Origin: Sphingobacteriales bacterium
GTDB taxonomy: Bacteria; Bacteroidota; Bacteroidia; Chitinophagales; UBA2359
Assembly: GCA_016706405.1 (NCBI GenBank)
Contig: JADJJT010000003.1
Coordinates: 713,501 to 777,500 of the forward strand
Direction of reading: 5' to 3'
DNA length: 64,000 nt
Under the pieces are notes generated by a model that saw only the letters and a list, made by a program, of their open reading frames with translations, was not told the DNA's origin and searched no databases. Made by a program: the position numbers and the translations under genes. Below, one piece after another: positions 1 through 8,931 of the stretch (its first letter is position 1; every line of letters starts with the position of its first letter).

Positions 1-536
1 GCAATGTCGTACACCATTTTGCGACTTGGCTGGTGGGCATAAAAACAAGCAGGCGTAGCGTGGGTAGCACTACAAGTAGTAATAATTCCGGTACTTAAGC
101 CTTTTAACTCAGCAGCCTCTAACAAAGTAGGCTTCCCCTGCCCGTTAGCATCAAGGCCAACTGCACCATTATAAGTTTTAACCCCCGATGCAAGTGCCGT
201 TGCACCCGCAGCACTATCGGTTATTAAATCGCTTGCCGAATATGTTTTACTTAAGCCAACATGCGAACACCCTTCGAGCGATAAGGTATTGTTGTTGCCA
301 AACATGCCCGCCGTAATATGCGAAAGACCCATGCCATCGCCAATCATAAAAATAACATTTACAGGTTTAGGACCAAAAAATGTGGGCTTGGGCGAAACCA
401 ATGGCTTGCTGTCAACAATATATTTATTGTGATGATTTGGCGGAAGGTTTCCATTGCTTTTAACTTGCCAGAAACAAGCAGTTTGAAAAGCTAAAAAATA
501 AGTCGCAACAATAAAAATCCGGATAAAAATTTTCAA
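1..536 (-). CDS. alkaline phosphatase, N-terminal part (cut by window edge)
   Basis: An open frame on the minus strand runs off the left edge of the window. The protein has the metal-site motif FMIGDGMG near residue 65 and the nucleophile motif DSAAGATA, in which the Ser is phosphorylated; both are typical of the PhoA alkaline phosphatase family, which removes phosphate from organic monoesters outside the cytoplasm. The N-terminus is a hydrophobic stretch ending in QTAC near residue 21, which suggests a lipoprotein signal. The start is inferred to be the TTG at 534-536, because no ATG lies between the signal sequence and the upstream noncoding DNA. The C-terminal half is missing from the window. 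The nested insertion sequences begin about 85 bp upstream of the start and could affect its expression. The family assignment is secure; the start codon is not. Confidence 0.85.
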   Translation of the reverse strand, partial: MKIFIRIFIVATYFLAFQTACFWQVKSNGNLPPNHHNKYIVDSKPLVSPKPTFFGPKPVNVIFMIGDGMGLSHITAGMFGNNNTLSLEGCSHVGLSKTYSASDLITDSAAGATALASGVKTYNGAVGLDANGQGKPTLLEAAELKGLSTGIITTCSATHATPACFYAHQPSRKMVYDI

Positions 537-1455
537 AACTTTAAACTTTAAAAATAATACAATGCGTACCCACAAAGTTACGCCTATATTTGTAAAACAC
601 AGAATTTAAACCAATCAACCAGGTTAAACGCATTAAAATAGTGGTTGGATTAATTTGAGGAGATACATATCGTTCCAAGCGGCGATGTGTCTTCGTTTTT
701 TAATACTGTTTTTGTCGTCATTTTGGGTTAAGATTTGTAGGGCTATTTTTCTGAGAGTAGCAAAGTTTTCAGCAGCATATTTGGTTCTGCTACGATTATG
801 GTCTTCATTAAAGACAACATCGAGCATCCAGGTGTAGGTTGTTTTCAATACCCAATGGTTTCGGCAAATTGTCAAAGCGTTTTGTGGACTTATATCGAGA
901 CTGGTGAGGTAATAGCGAACTTCCTGAGTAGTTTTTTTCGGGTTGGTTTTCAAAGTTCGCTCGGCAATAATACGAATAATTGATTGGCAATCCTTGAATT
1001 TTGCAGCCGAATCGACAAAAAACAATTGATTTAGCACCGTACAGGTGCGTTTTTCGATGCGTCCGCCGTTGTACTCCACTTTTTCGAAACTTGGCAGTTG
1101 AGCAGCTAATGATGAAAATCGGCTGACGGTTTCTTCAAACAAAACACCTTGGTTCTTTTTCAGTGCCAGTACATAATCTGCCTTTTTATTACGGATTTGC
1201 TCGGCTATATGGGGCTGACAAGCAATGGCATCTATACTAACTATGCTGCCTGCCAGTTCGAGAGCATCCAAAAGTTCGGGGATTGCCGTCTTTTCGTTGC
1301 TCTTTGCTGCCACCTTTTTGCTGCCCCAACACCAAACGCTGCTCACACGCCCAAGCAGTTACAATGCATATACCGCTTTTTTTTGACCCTGAACGGTCGG
1401 TTCCGCATAAAACCTTGCCATCAATACAGACCTGTTTGTCGGCTAAAAAACCTAA

Positions 1456-2382
1456 GAGACTGTCTAAAAATTAAAAATTGGCATGCCAGTCCTAAAAATT
1501 GATAGGAAAAAAGTTATTAAAAGAGATGTGAATAAAAGACTATCAGTTTGACGTTTAAATAATAATTCATAGCTTTATGAAAATCAAACACATAAAGTAA
1601 AATGAAAACCTACCCAAGCAGTCTCACCGATAGTCAATGGAGTGCAATATTAGGCATTTTAGACGACAAACGGAAACGAAAACACAGTTTAAGAGAAATT
1701 TTTAATGCGCTGTTCTATTTGCTTAAAACTGGCTGTCAATGGCGCATGCTGCCGTTCCATTTTCCGTCATGGAAGCTTGTTTACTACTATTTTACCAAGT
1801 GGAAGAAGGATGGGAAGATAGAACTCATCCATGAAATACTCAGGGATAAGACTCGAAGCAAGCAGGCAGGGCTTCATCGCCAAGTGTTGGTATAATTGAT
1901 AGCCAGAGCGTAAAGACAACAAGCGTCGGAGGCTTGTGCAGAGGGATTGACGGGGGTAAAAAGTTAAAGGCAGAAAGCGGCATATTATTGTAGATACAAT
2001 GGGACTACTTTTAGCGGTTGTGGTTCATGCGGCAAATGAGCATGACAGTAAATCAGCCCCAATGGTTATAGCTGACCTCAGAGGCAGGTTTTGCAGATTG
2101 GTAAAGATAGTAGCTGATGGCGGGTATAGAGGCGAGTTAATTGAAAATACCCGCAAAACGTTTGGGTGGGTGGTTGAGGTTGTAAGTAGATCGAATACAG
2201 CCTCGAAATTCGAAGTATTGCCAAAAAGATGGATTGTTGAAAGAACTTTTGCATGGCTCGAAAGCTATCGAAGATTGAGTAAAGACTTTGAGTTCCAAAC
2301 CGAAACGAGCCAGACAATGATCCAACTTGCCATGATAAAATTGATGCTTAATAGAATTAGAAAATAAAATTTAGACAGGCTC
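1456..2382 (+). mobile_element. IS5-family insertion sequence, copy A
   Basis: The element is 927 bp, bounded by imperfect inverted repeats GAGACTGTCTAAAAATT (left) and GAGCCTGTCTAAATTTT (right end read inward). A 3-bp target duplication TAA flanks it at 1453-1455 and 2383-2385. It lies within the ISAs1-type transposase gene. It is nearly identical to the copy at 15196-16125, differing mainly in three homopolymer lengths and at least one base substitution (Lys versus Thr after KDG). The near-identity suggests recent movement within this genome. Confidence 0.92.
1602..2367 (+). pseudogene. IS5-family DDE transposase, copy A (frameshifted)
   Basis: The protein starts MKTYPSSLTDSQWSAI and is about 255 residues when repaired. 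DDE motif blocks are visible: IIDSQS (first Asp), ADGGYRG (second Asp) and WLESYRRL (Glu), with the usual WIVERTF before the last. Compared with copy B, this copy lacks one A near 1857 and one A in the run near 1963, so the reading frame is broken into residues 1-97 and a C-terminal open frame at 1999-2367. Some IS5 subgroups use frameshifting between two frames. Here, however, copy B reads straight through the same points, so a natural programmed shift is unlikely and either decay or sequencing error fits better. Confidence 0.85.
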
Positions 2383-2811
2383 TAAAAGTTCCTTCGACCA
2401 ACGATATAAACTTGACGAAAACGCATCTTTGTCTAAGTGCTGAAATACTCGGTTGAAAGTGTCGTGAGAGGGAATGCCGTTGGGTAATTCCATAAATGTC
2501 TTTAAAAAAGACAATTTTGACGACCATACTCGGCTATTTCCTCAAAATCCTCCGCACCACTTACCACTGCACATAAACTAATAAGCAATATCTCAGGCAG
2601 GCTATACAACTTCTTGCGGTTTATACGAAAATCCTTTACTTCGGCGAAAAATTTAATTGTTTCCATGCCGCAAAAATAATTCCTATCTGGCTTTCTTTTA
2701 TTTTTAATGCGTTTAACCTGCCAATCAACTGAGAAGCAATTTTTTAACTTCTTTTTTTCGACGGTGTTATTTTTAAGCCAATCTTATATTATTTACTTGT
2801 TTAAAAATTGC

Positions 2812-2819
2812 TAACTTTG
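2812..2819 (+). promoter_or_regulatory. TAnnTTTG -7 element before the GH3-type gene
   Basis: TAACTTTG matches the Bacteroidota -7 consensus TAnnTTTG. It ends only 4 bases before the GTG start at 2824, so transcription would begin at or next to the start codon, giving a leaderless message. No clear -33 TTTG is seen at the right distance, so this is a moderate call. Confidence 0.45.
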
Positions 2820-2823
2820 CAGC

Positions 2824-4332
2824 GTGTCTATAAAATCAATCATAGCCAAACCCTATGCAATGTGGGCAACCGAACGCGCCTTACACGACGCGCGACGGGC
2901 AAGACAATGTCAAAAAAATATTTTTGAAGAACTACTTTTTTGGGGTAGCCGAACAATTTTTGGGAAAGACCACCACTTAACACCCAATTTAAAATACGAT
3001 AGTTTTGCCAAACAAGTACCAATAACCGACTATGAAGCTATAAAACACTATATTGAAAGAGTAAAAAACGGCGAACGAAACATTTTATGGCGTGGCTTGC
3101 CTCTTTATTTTGCCAAAACAAGCGGTACAACATCGGGGGTAAAATATATACCGGTTACCGCCGATAGCATAGGAAACCATATAGATGGCGCAAAAATGGC
3201 CTTGCTGTTTCATATAAGAGATACCGGAAATGCCGATTTCGTTTCCGGAAAAATGATTTTTTTATCCGGAAGCCCAAAATTAGCCGTTAAAAATAAAATT
3301 CAAATAGGCCGCTTGTCGGGTATTGTGCAAAATCATGTGCCAAAATACTTACAACACAACCGCCTGCCAAGTTTCGAAACCAATTGTATTGAAGATTGGG
3401 AAACAAAGTTAGACTACATCGTAGAAGAAACTGCCAACCAAGATATGACCCTAATTAGCGGCATTCCGCCATGGGTACAAATGTATTTTGACAGATTGGT
3501 AGATAAATTTAACCGACCCATAAAAGATATTTTCCCAAATTTTAATCTTTTGGTGCATGGTGGCGTTAATTTTGAACCATATCGCCCCAAATTAGAAACT
3601 ACTATTGGCAAAACAGTAGCAATGATTGGCACCTATCCGGCAAGCGAAGGTTTTTTTGCCTATCAAACATCGCAAGCTGATTTGTCGTTGTTGCTAAATG
3701 TTAATGCCGGAATTTTTTACGAGTTTATTCCAATTGCCGAAATTTTTAATCCAAATCCAACAAGACTACGACTTCACGAAGTTAGTTTAGACACCAACTA
3801 CGCCGTAATAATTACTACAAACGCCGGACTTTGGAGCTACAATTTAGGAGATACGGTAAAATTTACCGAGCTAAATCCTTACCGCGTTTTAGTAACGGGC
3901 AGAGTTAAACATTTTATTTCGGCGTTTGGCGAACACGTGATTGGCGAAGAAGTAGAGGCCGCAATTTTAACGGCTGCCAACCACCAACAAATTGCAGTTA
4001 CCGAATTTACTGTTGCACCACAAATTGAAACCCACAACGAACCCCCCTACCACGAGTGGTATGTTGAGTTTGGAAACAACCACCCACAAGATTTACAACA
4101 GTTTGCCCGCGAAATAGATGAAACCCTGCAAGCAAAAAATGTGTATTACGCCGACCTGCGCCGAGGCAATATTTTGCAATGCCTAAAAATACGCCCGTTG
4201 GTTAAAGGTGCTTTTCAACAGTACATGAAATCAATAGGTAAATTAGGCGGGCAAAACAAAGTGCCCCGGCTGGCCAACGACCGCAGCCTTGTGAATCAGT
4301 TAAACAGCTATCTTTTTTACGCAATTAATTGA
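2824..4332 (+). CDS. GH3 auxin-responsive promoter family acyl-adenylating enzyme
   Basis: This 502-residue protein belongs to the GH3 family, named after plant enzymes that adenylate a carboxylic acid and join it to an amino acid. The phosphate-binding motif AKTSGTTSG at about residues 98-106 is clear, as are the family blocks HGGVNFEPY and YPASEGFFAYQ. Bacterial members are widespread in Bacteroidota; their substrates are mostly unknown, so neither acid nor acceptor can be named here. The GTG start at 2824 is chosen because the following SIKSIIAKPYA matches the usual family N-terminus. A TAACTTTG promoter element lies immediately upstream. The gene is transcribed alone, with about 200 bp to rseP. 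No frame breaks are seen. Confidence 0.85.
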   Translation: MSIKSIIAKPYAMWATERALHDARRARQCQKNIFEELLFWGSRTIFGKDHHLTPNLKYDSFAKQVPITDYEAIKHYIERVKNGERNILWRGLPLYFAKTSGTTSGVKYIPVTADSIGNHIDGAKMALLFHIRDTGNADFVSGKMIFLSGSPKLAVKNKIQIGRLSGIVQNHVPKYLQHNRLPSFETNCIEDWETKLDYIVEETANQDMTLISGIPPWVQMYFDRLVDKFNRPIKDIFPNFNLLVHGGVNFEPYRPKLETTIGKTVAMIGTYPASEGFFAYQTSQADLSLLLNVNAGIFYEFIPIAEIFNPNPTRLRLHEVSLDTNYAVIITTNAGLWSYNLGDTVKFTELNPYRVLVTGRVKHFISAFGEHVIGEEVEAAILTAANHQQIAVTEFTVAPQIETHNEPPYHEWYVEFGNNHPQDLQQFAREIDETLQAKNVYYADLRRGNILQCLKIRPLVKGAFQQYMKSIGKLGGQNKVPRLANDRSLVNQLNSYLFYAIN

Positions 4333-4529
4333 GTAAAAAAGTAGTAAGCACCATTAGGCAAAAGTATCGTTTTGGTTAAATTATGTTTAATCCATTTATT
4401 TACAAACAAAAACATGGAACTTTGCAGCTCAATTTTTGTTTTTTTCTATTTTATTATAATTTCATTCTAAATTCTTATTAATTATATCATTTTTTTGATT
4501 GATATACTGACAAAAAACCTTATAAAATT

Positions 4530-5840
4530 ATGGATCAGTTAGTAATGGCCGCGCAGTTAATTTTGGCGCTAACAATTTTAGTCGCCATACACGAGTTTGG
4601 CCATTTTATTACCGCTAAATTATTTGGCATGCGTGTACCTAAGTTTTTTATTTTTTTTGATGCCTGGGGGAAAAAACTTTGGAGCAAAAAAGTAGGAGAT
4701 ACCGAGTATGGCATTGGCTGGCTACCCTTGGGCGGCTATGTGCAAATTTCGGGCATGATAGATGAAACGCAAAGCGCAAAAGACCTTCAAAAAGAACCCG
4801 AACCATGGGAGTTTAGAGCTAAACCAATATGGCAACGTTTTATAGTAATGATAGCCGGCATTGTTATGAACCTAATTTTGGGTTTTATGCTGTTTGTATT
4901 TATAACCAAACATTACAGAGCTGAATATATACCAATGACCGAAATTAACAAAGAAGGTATTTACGCTTTGCCGGCCGCCGAAGAAATAGGCTTTAAAAAT
5001 GGCGATAAAATAATAAGCATTAACGGTTCAACCCCTGAACGTTTTAACGATGCCAAAACCTTTAGAGTTATGTTAAACGGCAGTTTTGAGGTTGAACGCA
5101 ACGGTCAAAAACAAATAATACAAACACCACCCGATTTTGCAAATAAACTTAAAGCCGGATTTATTGCCCCCCTGCCTCAAAAAACTGTCATCAGCCAAAT
5201 TGCCCCCGACCTCGGAGCCGATAAAGCCGGTTTAAAACAAGGCGACGAAATAACCAAACTACAAGGCCATGCGGTAGGCAGGTTTTTACCATTCAGAGAC
5301 TCTTTGGCTCAATACAAAAACAGTTCGGTTCAACTTGAAATTTTACGCGAGGGCAAACCTTTGTCAATTACAGCCCAAGTTGATACAGCAGGCAAATTGG
5401 GTTTTATTCCGGATTACGAAGCCGGCTACTCCAAAAAACCATACACCATAGGCAGCGCTTTTGGCTATGGCATTTCTGATGGCTGGGACTTATTGATTGG
5501 TCAGGCATTAAGTATTGGCAAAATGTTCAAAGGCGATATTAACGTTCGCGAAAACTTAGCCAGCCCCATTGGCATAGCCCAAATTTATGGCAGTGAATGG
5601 GATTGGAGCCGATTTTGGAGCATAACTGCCATGCTTTCATTGGTGTTGGCTTTTATGAATCTATTGCCCATACCAGCCCTCGATGGCGGTCATATTGTAT
5701 TTTTGGGCATCGAAGCGGTAATGGGTCGCAAAGTACCCGAGCATATCCTTGAAAAAGCGCAGATAGTGGGTTTTGTTCTAGTAATGGCTCTGATGGTTTT
5801 TGCCTTTGGCAACGATATTTACAAAATTTTTACCCGATAG
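4530..5840 (+). CDS. rseP: RseP-type site-2 intramembrane metalloprotease
   Basis: This 436-residue inner-membrane zinc protease is close to the E. coli RseP length. The zinc motif HEFGH is at residues 21-25 in the first membrane helix, and the second catalytic motif, LLPIPALDGGH, is near residue 380. Two PDZ-like segments lie between them: around residue 150 (GFKNGDKIISING) and around 225 (GADKAGLKQGDEITKL). RseP proteins cut membrane-embedded anti-sigma factors after a first cut by another protease. The downstream sigma pathway cannot be seen here. In many Bacteroidota the gene follows dxr; that is not so in this window. It stands alone between the GH3-type and aldehyde dehydrogenase genes. 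The AT-rich leader is about 200 bp with no obvious ribosome binding site. Confidence 0.93.
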   Translation: MDQLVMAAQLILALTILVAIHEFGHFITAKLFGMRVPKFFIFFDAWGKKLWSKKVGDTEYGIGWLPLGGYVQISGMIDETQSAKDLQKEPEPWEFRAKPIWQRFIVMIAGIVMNLILGFMLFVFITKHYRAEYIPMTEINKEGIYALPAAEEIGFKNGDKIISINGSTPERFNDAKTFRVMLNGSFEVERNGQKQIIQTPPDFANKLKAGFIAPLPQKTVISQIAPDLGADKAGLKQGDEITKLQGHAVGRFLPFRDSLAQYKNSSVQLEILREGKPLSITAQVDTAGKLGFIPDYEAGYSKKPYTIGSAFGYGISDGWDLLIGQALSIGKMFKGDINVRENLASPIGIAQIYGSEWDWSRFWSITAMLSLVLAFMNLLPIPALDGGHIVFLGIEAVMGRKVPEHILEKAQIVGFVLVMALMVFAFGNDIYKIFTR

Positions 5841-5967
5841 CCTGAAAACAATAAGAAATAATAACGTAACTGCTTGCCGGATTATATCTTATCCGGAAAC
5901 AAATTATAAGCTTCCATTCAAAGCTTATATCATAAAGAACAACAAAAACACCTCCAAACAATAATAA

Positions 5968-7410
5968 ATGATACAAACAAGCACCGCCGTTATAACCAAT
6001 ACCGATTTTGAATCAAATGACACCGTTACCGAAACAACAATCGCCGAAATTAAGCGAAAACAACTCGACTTTTTTAATACCGGCGTAACCAAAACCCTCG
6101 ATTTTAGAATAGCACAATTAAAAAAACTGCGTGCCGCTGTTTTAAAATACGAACAAGAACTGCTAAACGCACAAAAAACCGACTATAATAAACCAAATTT
6201 CGAATCGTATGCCTTAGAAATTGGTTTGGTTATAATAGAAATTGACCGTTTCATTAAAAAATTGGCGCAGTGGGCTAAGCCTACCCCTGTAAAAACTCCT
6301 CTGTTTTTTTTTAAAAGCAATAGTTTTATTTACCGCGAACCATTAGGGCAGGTACTTATTATTGGCCCTTGGAACTACCCCGTTTTATTAATGTTACGCC
6401 CTATTATTGGGGCAATATCCGGAGGAAATACCATTGTCGTAAAACCCAGCGAGTTAGCAACAAAAACCAGCGCCGTAGTAGCTAATTTGTTGCGCGAAAC
6501 TTTCCCCGAATATTTTGTAGCCGTTTTTGAGGGCGGCCCCAACGTAGCAAGTAGCTTATTACAGCATAAATGGGATTTCATTTTTTTTACCGGAAGCTCG
6601 AAAGTAGGTAAAATTGTTTATCAGGCAGCCGCCAAACACCTAACGCCGGTTGTTTTAGAACTTGGTGGCAAAAGCCCAGTCATTGTACACCGCGATGCCA
6701 ACTTGCCTGTTGCAGCAAAACGCATAGTTTGGGGTAAATTTATAAACGGTGGGCAAACCTGCATTGCCCCCGACTATTTACTGGTTCACGAAGCGGTTAA
6801 AAACGAATTCGTTCAATATTTAATAGCTGCCATTCAAAAACAATACGGAGAAGACGCGCAAAAAAGTCCAGACTATTGCCGTATCATAAACGAACGCAAT
6901 TTTTTACGCTTGGCAAAAATGCTGCCAACCGAAGGCATTATTTATGGCGGCCATACCGACTACGCTAACCTATATATTAGTCCAACTTTAGTTGAGGGAC
7001 TAACACCTAACGCGCCACTGATGCAAGAGGAAATTTTTGGCCCCATTTTGCCTATTTTTACTTACAAAAATTTAGACGAAGCCGTTGCCTTTGTTAACCA
7101 GTTTCCCAAACCACTGTCGGCCTACTTTTTTACCGAAAACACCCAAATCAGCAACCAGTTATTAAACGATATACCGGCCGGCGGCGGTTGCATAAACGAT
7201 ACCGTCATACATTTTGGCAACGATGCCCTGCCGTTTGGCGGCGTAGGCGAAAGCGGTATGGGCAATTATGGCGGCAAACAAACTTACCAAATGTTTACCA
7301 ACCAAAAAGGTTATATAAACCACGCCACTAATTTTGACCCATGGATGCGCTACCCCCCTTATAAATTACCACTTAAATTAGTAAAAAAAATGCTTAAATG
7401 GACTTTATAA
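5968..7410 (+). CDS. NAD(P)-dependent aldehyde dehydrogenase (ALDH3-like)
   Basis: This 480-residue enzyme oxidises aldehydes to acids. Motifs appear in the expected order: PWNYP near residue 134, the coenzyme-binding FTGSSKVGK near 208, the general-base Glu in LELGGKSP near 231 and the catalytic Cys in GGQTCIAPDY near 265. The length, the PWNYP block and the C-terminal extension ending in a hydrophobic/basic tail (PLKLVKKMLKWTL) are typical of the ALDH3 group, which often acts on long-chain or fatty aldehydes near membranes. The substrate is not determined by the sequence. An N-terminal extension of about 20 residues (TSTAVITNTDFESNDTV) has no recognised function, and the true start could lie further in. 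No neighbour hints at a pathway. Confidence 0.9.
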   Translation: MIQTSTAVITNTDFESNDTVTETTIAEIKRKQLDFFNTGVTKTLDFRIAQLKKLRAAVLKYEQELLNAQKTDYNKPNFESYALEIGLVIIEIDRFIKKLAQWAKPTPVKTPLFFFKSNSFIYREPLGQVLIIGPWNYPVLLMLRPIIGAISGGNTIVVKPSELATKTSAVVANLLRETFPEYFVAVFEGGPNVASSLLQHKWDFIFFTGSSKVGKIVYQAAAKHLTPVVLELGGKSPVIVHRDANLPVAAKRIVWGKFINGGQTCIAPDYLLVHEAVKNEFVQYLIAAIQKQYGEDAQKSPDYCRIINERNFLRLAKMLPTEGIIYGGHTDYANLYISPTLVEGLTPNAPLMQEEIFGPILPIFTYKNLDEAVAFVNQFPKPLSAYFFTENTQISNQLLNDIPAGGGCINDTVIHFGNDALPFGGVGESGMGNYGGKQTYQMFTNQKGYINHATNFDPWMRYPPYKLPLKLVKKMLKWTL

Positions 7411-7678
7411 TATTTCGCTTTAAGTAAGCACTCATCAAGACTTTGAATTGAAGTATAAATATTTTAAGTATATACACAAAAAAATTAACCGTCATTTTTT
7501 TTTAAATTTTATCCGGATATTTTAAAGAATCTAGCTATTATTTTTTCCGGATTAAGGAACTATTTAAGCCTGAAATAACTATTTAGTTATCATACCCTCA
7601 GATTAAATATTAAGTTTATCACTTCAATTCATTATTTTATTGTAATTAATTTGTTTTTTTAATTAACTATTTCCTCGC

Positions 7679-8554
7679 GTGAAAGGCATTATTTTAGCCG
7701 GAGGCCTAGGCACCCGTTTGCACCCCATAACATACGTATTAAGCAAACAAGTAATACCCATATACGACAAACCCATGATTTACTACCCGCTTTCGACACT
7801 TATGTTGGCGGGTATCAATGAGATATTGATAATTTCGACCCCCGAACACCTACCACTATTTAAAACCTTATTGGGCGATGGCCAACAATTAGGCTGCCAT
7901 TTTAGCTATATGGAGCAGCATAAGCCCAACGGCTTGGCGCAAGCCTTTGTATTAGGCCAGCAATTTATAGGTAACGACCGTGTGGCTTTAGTTTTAGGCG
8001 ATAATATTTTTTATGGAACTGCCTTTGAAAAACAACTCGAACAAACCGCCCAAATTAACGGAGGTGTAATATTTGCCTATCACGTCTCTGACCCAGAAAG
8101 GTATGGCGTAGTTGAGTTTGACGGCAATTACAAAGCTATATCCATTGAAGAAAAACCCGAAAAACCGCGCTCAAACTATGCCGTTCCCGGATTATATTTT
8201 TATGATAACGATGTAATTGAAATTGCAAAAAACCTTAAACCATCGGCACGCGGCGAATACGAAATAACCGATGTAAACCGCGCCTACCTACAACGCGGCG
8301 ACCTGCGCGTAATTACCCTCGACCGCGGCACAGCATGGCTCGACACTGGTACTTTTGACTCGTTGATGCAGGCAAGTCAGTTTGTACAAGTAATTGAAAC
8401 AAGGCAAGGGCTAAAAATTGGCTGCATAGAAGAGGTGGCTTTCCGGAAAGGATTTATTAACGCCAAACAATTATTACAACTCGCACAACCTTTGCTAAAA
8501 AGTGGCTACGGCAATTATTTGGTCGAAATTGCCAACACATCATTACCTGTTTAA
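7679..8554 (+). CDS. rmlA: glucose-1-phosphate thymidylyltransferase
   Basis: This 291-residue enzyme joins dTTP and glucose-1-phosphate to make dTDP-glucose, the first step toward dTDP-rhamnose and related sugars of the cell envelope. The nucleotide-binding signature GGLGTRL is at residues 8-14, followed by YDKPMIYYPL. EKPEKPRSNYAVPGLYFYD and AWLDTGTFDSL are further family blocks. The length matches RmlA (about 290). The GTG start at 7679 fits the conserved N-terminus MKGIILAGG. rmlB, rmlC and rmlD are not next to it, so the remaining steps must be encoded elsewhere. Upstream, the 268-bp spacer 7411-7678 is AT-rich and carries two TCCGGA palindromes. Confidence 0.95.
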   Translation: MKGIILAGGLGTRLHPITYVLSKQVIPIYDKPMIYYPLSTLMLAGINEILIISTPEHLPLFKTLLGDGQQLGCHFSYMEQHKPNGLAQAFVLGQQFIGNDRVALVLGDNIFYGTAFEKQLEQTAQINGGVIFAYHVSDPERYGVVEFDGNYKAISIEEKPEKPRSNYAVPGLYFYDNDVIEIAKNLKPSARGEYEITDVNRAYLQRGDLRVITLDRGTAWLDTGTFDSLMQASQFVQVIETRQGLKIGCIEEVAFRKGFINAKQLLQLAQPLLKSGYGNYLVEIANTSLPV

Positions 8555-8586
8555 ATTTACAATTAAAAACAAAATCAATACTCGTC

Positions 8587-8820
8587 ATGTTTAAATTTGT
8601 TGTTGTCCTTTTAATTTTGTATATTTTATATAAAATAACAACCAAATACATACTGCCAATCTACCGGCTTCATAATAAAATAAAAGCCCAGGTAGAAGAA
8701 CAACTAAATGCCCAACAAAACTATTACAATCAATCTAAACCAACGAATAACAGCCAAACCAAAGCCTCCACTTCAAAACGTGGCGGCGAGTACATTGAGT
8801 ACGAAGAAGTAAAAGATTAA
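8587..8820 (+). CDS. DUF4834-like small membrane protein
   Basis: This is a 77-residue protein with one N-terminal membrane helix (FKFVVVLLILYILYKI), a short basic linker and a hydrophilic tail rich in Asn, Gln and Lys that ends EYIEYEEVKD. The layout and the acidic GEYIEYEEVKD end resemble the DUF4834 family, which is common in Bacteroidota and has no known function. It begins 32 bp after rmlA and is probably co-transcribed with it. The family call comes from recalled similarity, so it is moderate. Confidence 0.7.
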   Translation: MFKFVVVLLILYILYKITTKYILPIYRLHNKIKAQVEEQLNAQQNYYNQSKPTNNSQTKASTSKRGGEYIEYEEVKD

Positions 8821-8931
8821 ACCAGCTATCACTTAAAATACTGTAAATACAAAATTGCTAATTATCTTTACGCAAGTTCAATCAACCACAGCGCCAATAC
8901 ATTTTTTTATAACCTAAATTACCTGCTGCTT

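Larger units (their letters stand above)
633..2666 (-). pseudogene. ISAs1-family transposase, split by IS5-type insertion
   Basis: The gene starts at ATG 2666 (METIKFFAEVKDF) and its N-terminal part ends at the inner insertion. It resumes left of 1456 with residues reading GFLADKQVCIDGK and continues to the stop at 633. Conserved ISAs1 blocks are visible: PNGIPSHDTFNRVF, VSIDAIACQ, DYVLALKKNQ and WMLDVVFNED. Removing 1456-2382 plus one TAA repeat joins KELL and GFLADK exactly in frame, which proves the insertion. Two further one-base breaks lie in homopolymers: a T run near 2500 (minus strand) and an A run near 1315. They may be sequencing errors. With the inner element in place the gene cannot make transposase. 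The 237-residue open part at 633-1346 is only the C-terminal half. Confidence 0.88.
620..2720 (-). mobile_element. ISAs1-type insertion sequence, interrupted by an IS5-type element
   Basis: Both ends carry the inverted repeat CAGGTTAAACGCATTAAAA (left from 620, right ending at 2720). They are flanked by a perfect 9-bp direct repeat CCAATCAAC at 611-619 and 2721-2729, the expected target duplication. Subtracting the inner IS5-type element (1456-2382) and one copy of its 3-bp duplication leaves about 1.17 kb, a normal size for the ISAs1 family. The element sits between the divergent alkaline phosphatase and GH3-type genes, so it disrupts no host gene. No TCCGGA palindrome was seen inside it, unlike in the surrounding DNA. 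Confidence 0.9.

Noticed and set aside
1999..2367. A separate 122-residue protein, or programmed frameshifting in the IS5-type element
   Set aside because: Copy B reads through the same sites in one frame, so the split in copy A is caused by one-base losses in A runs.
1456..2382. Composite transposon bounded by the two IS5-type copies
   Set aside because: The 13-kb interval holds ordinary host genes, and each copy has its own target duplication, showing independent insertion.
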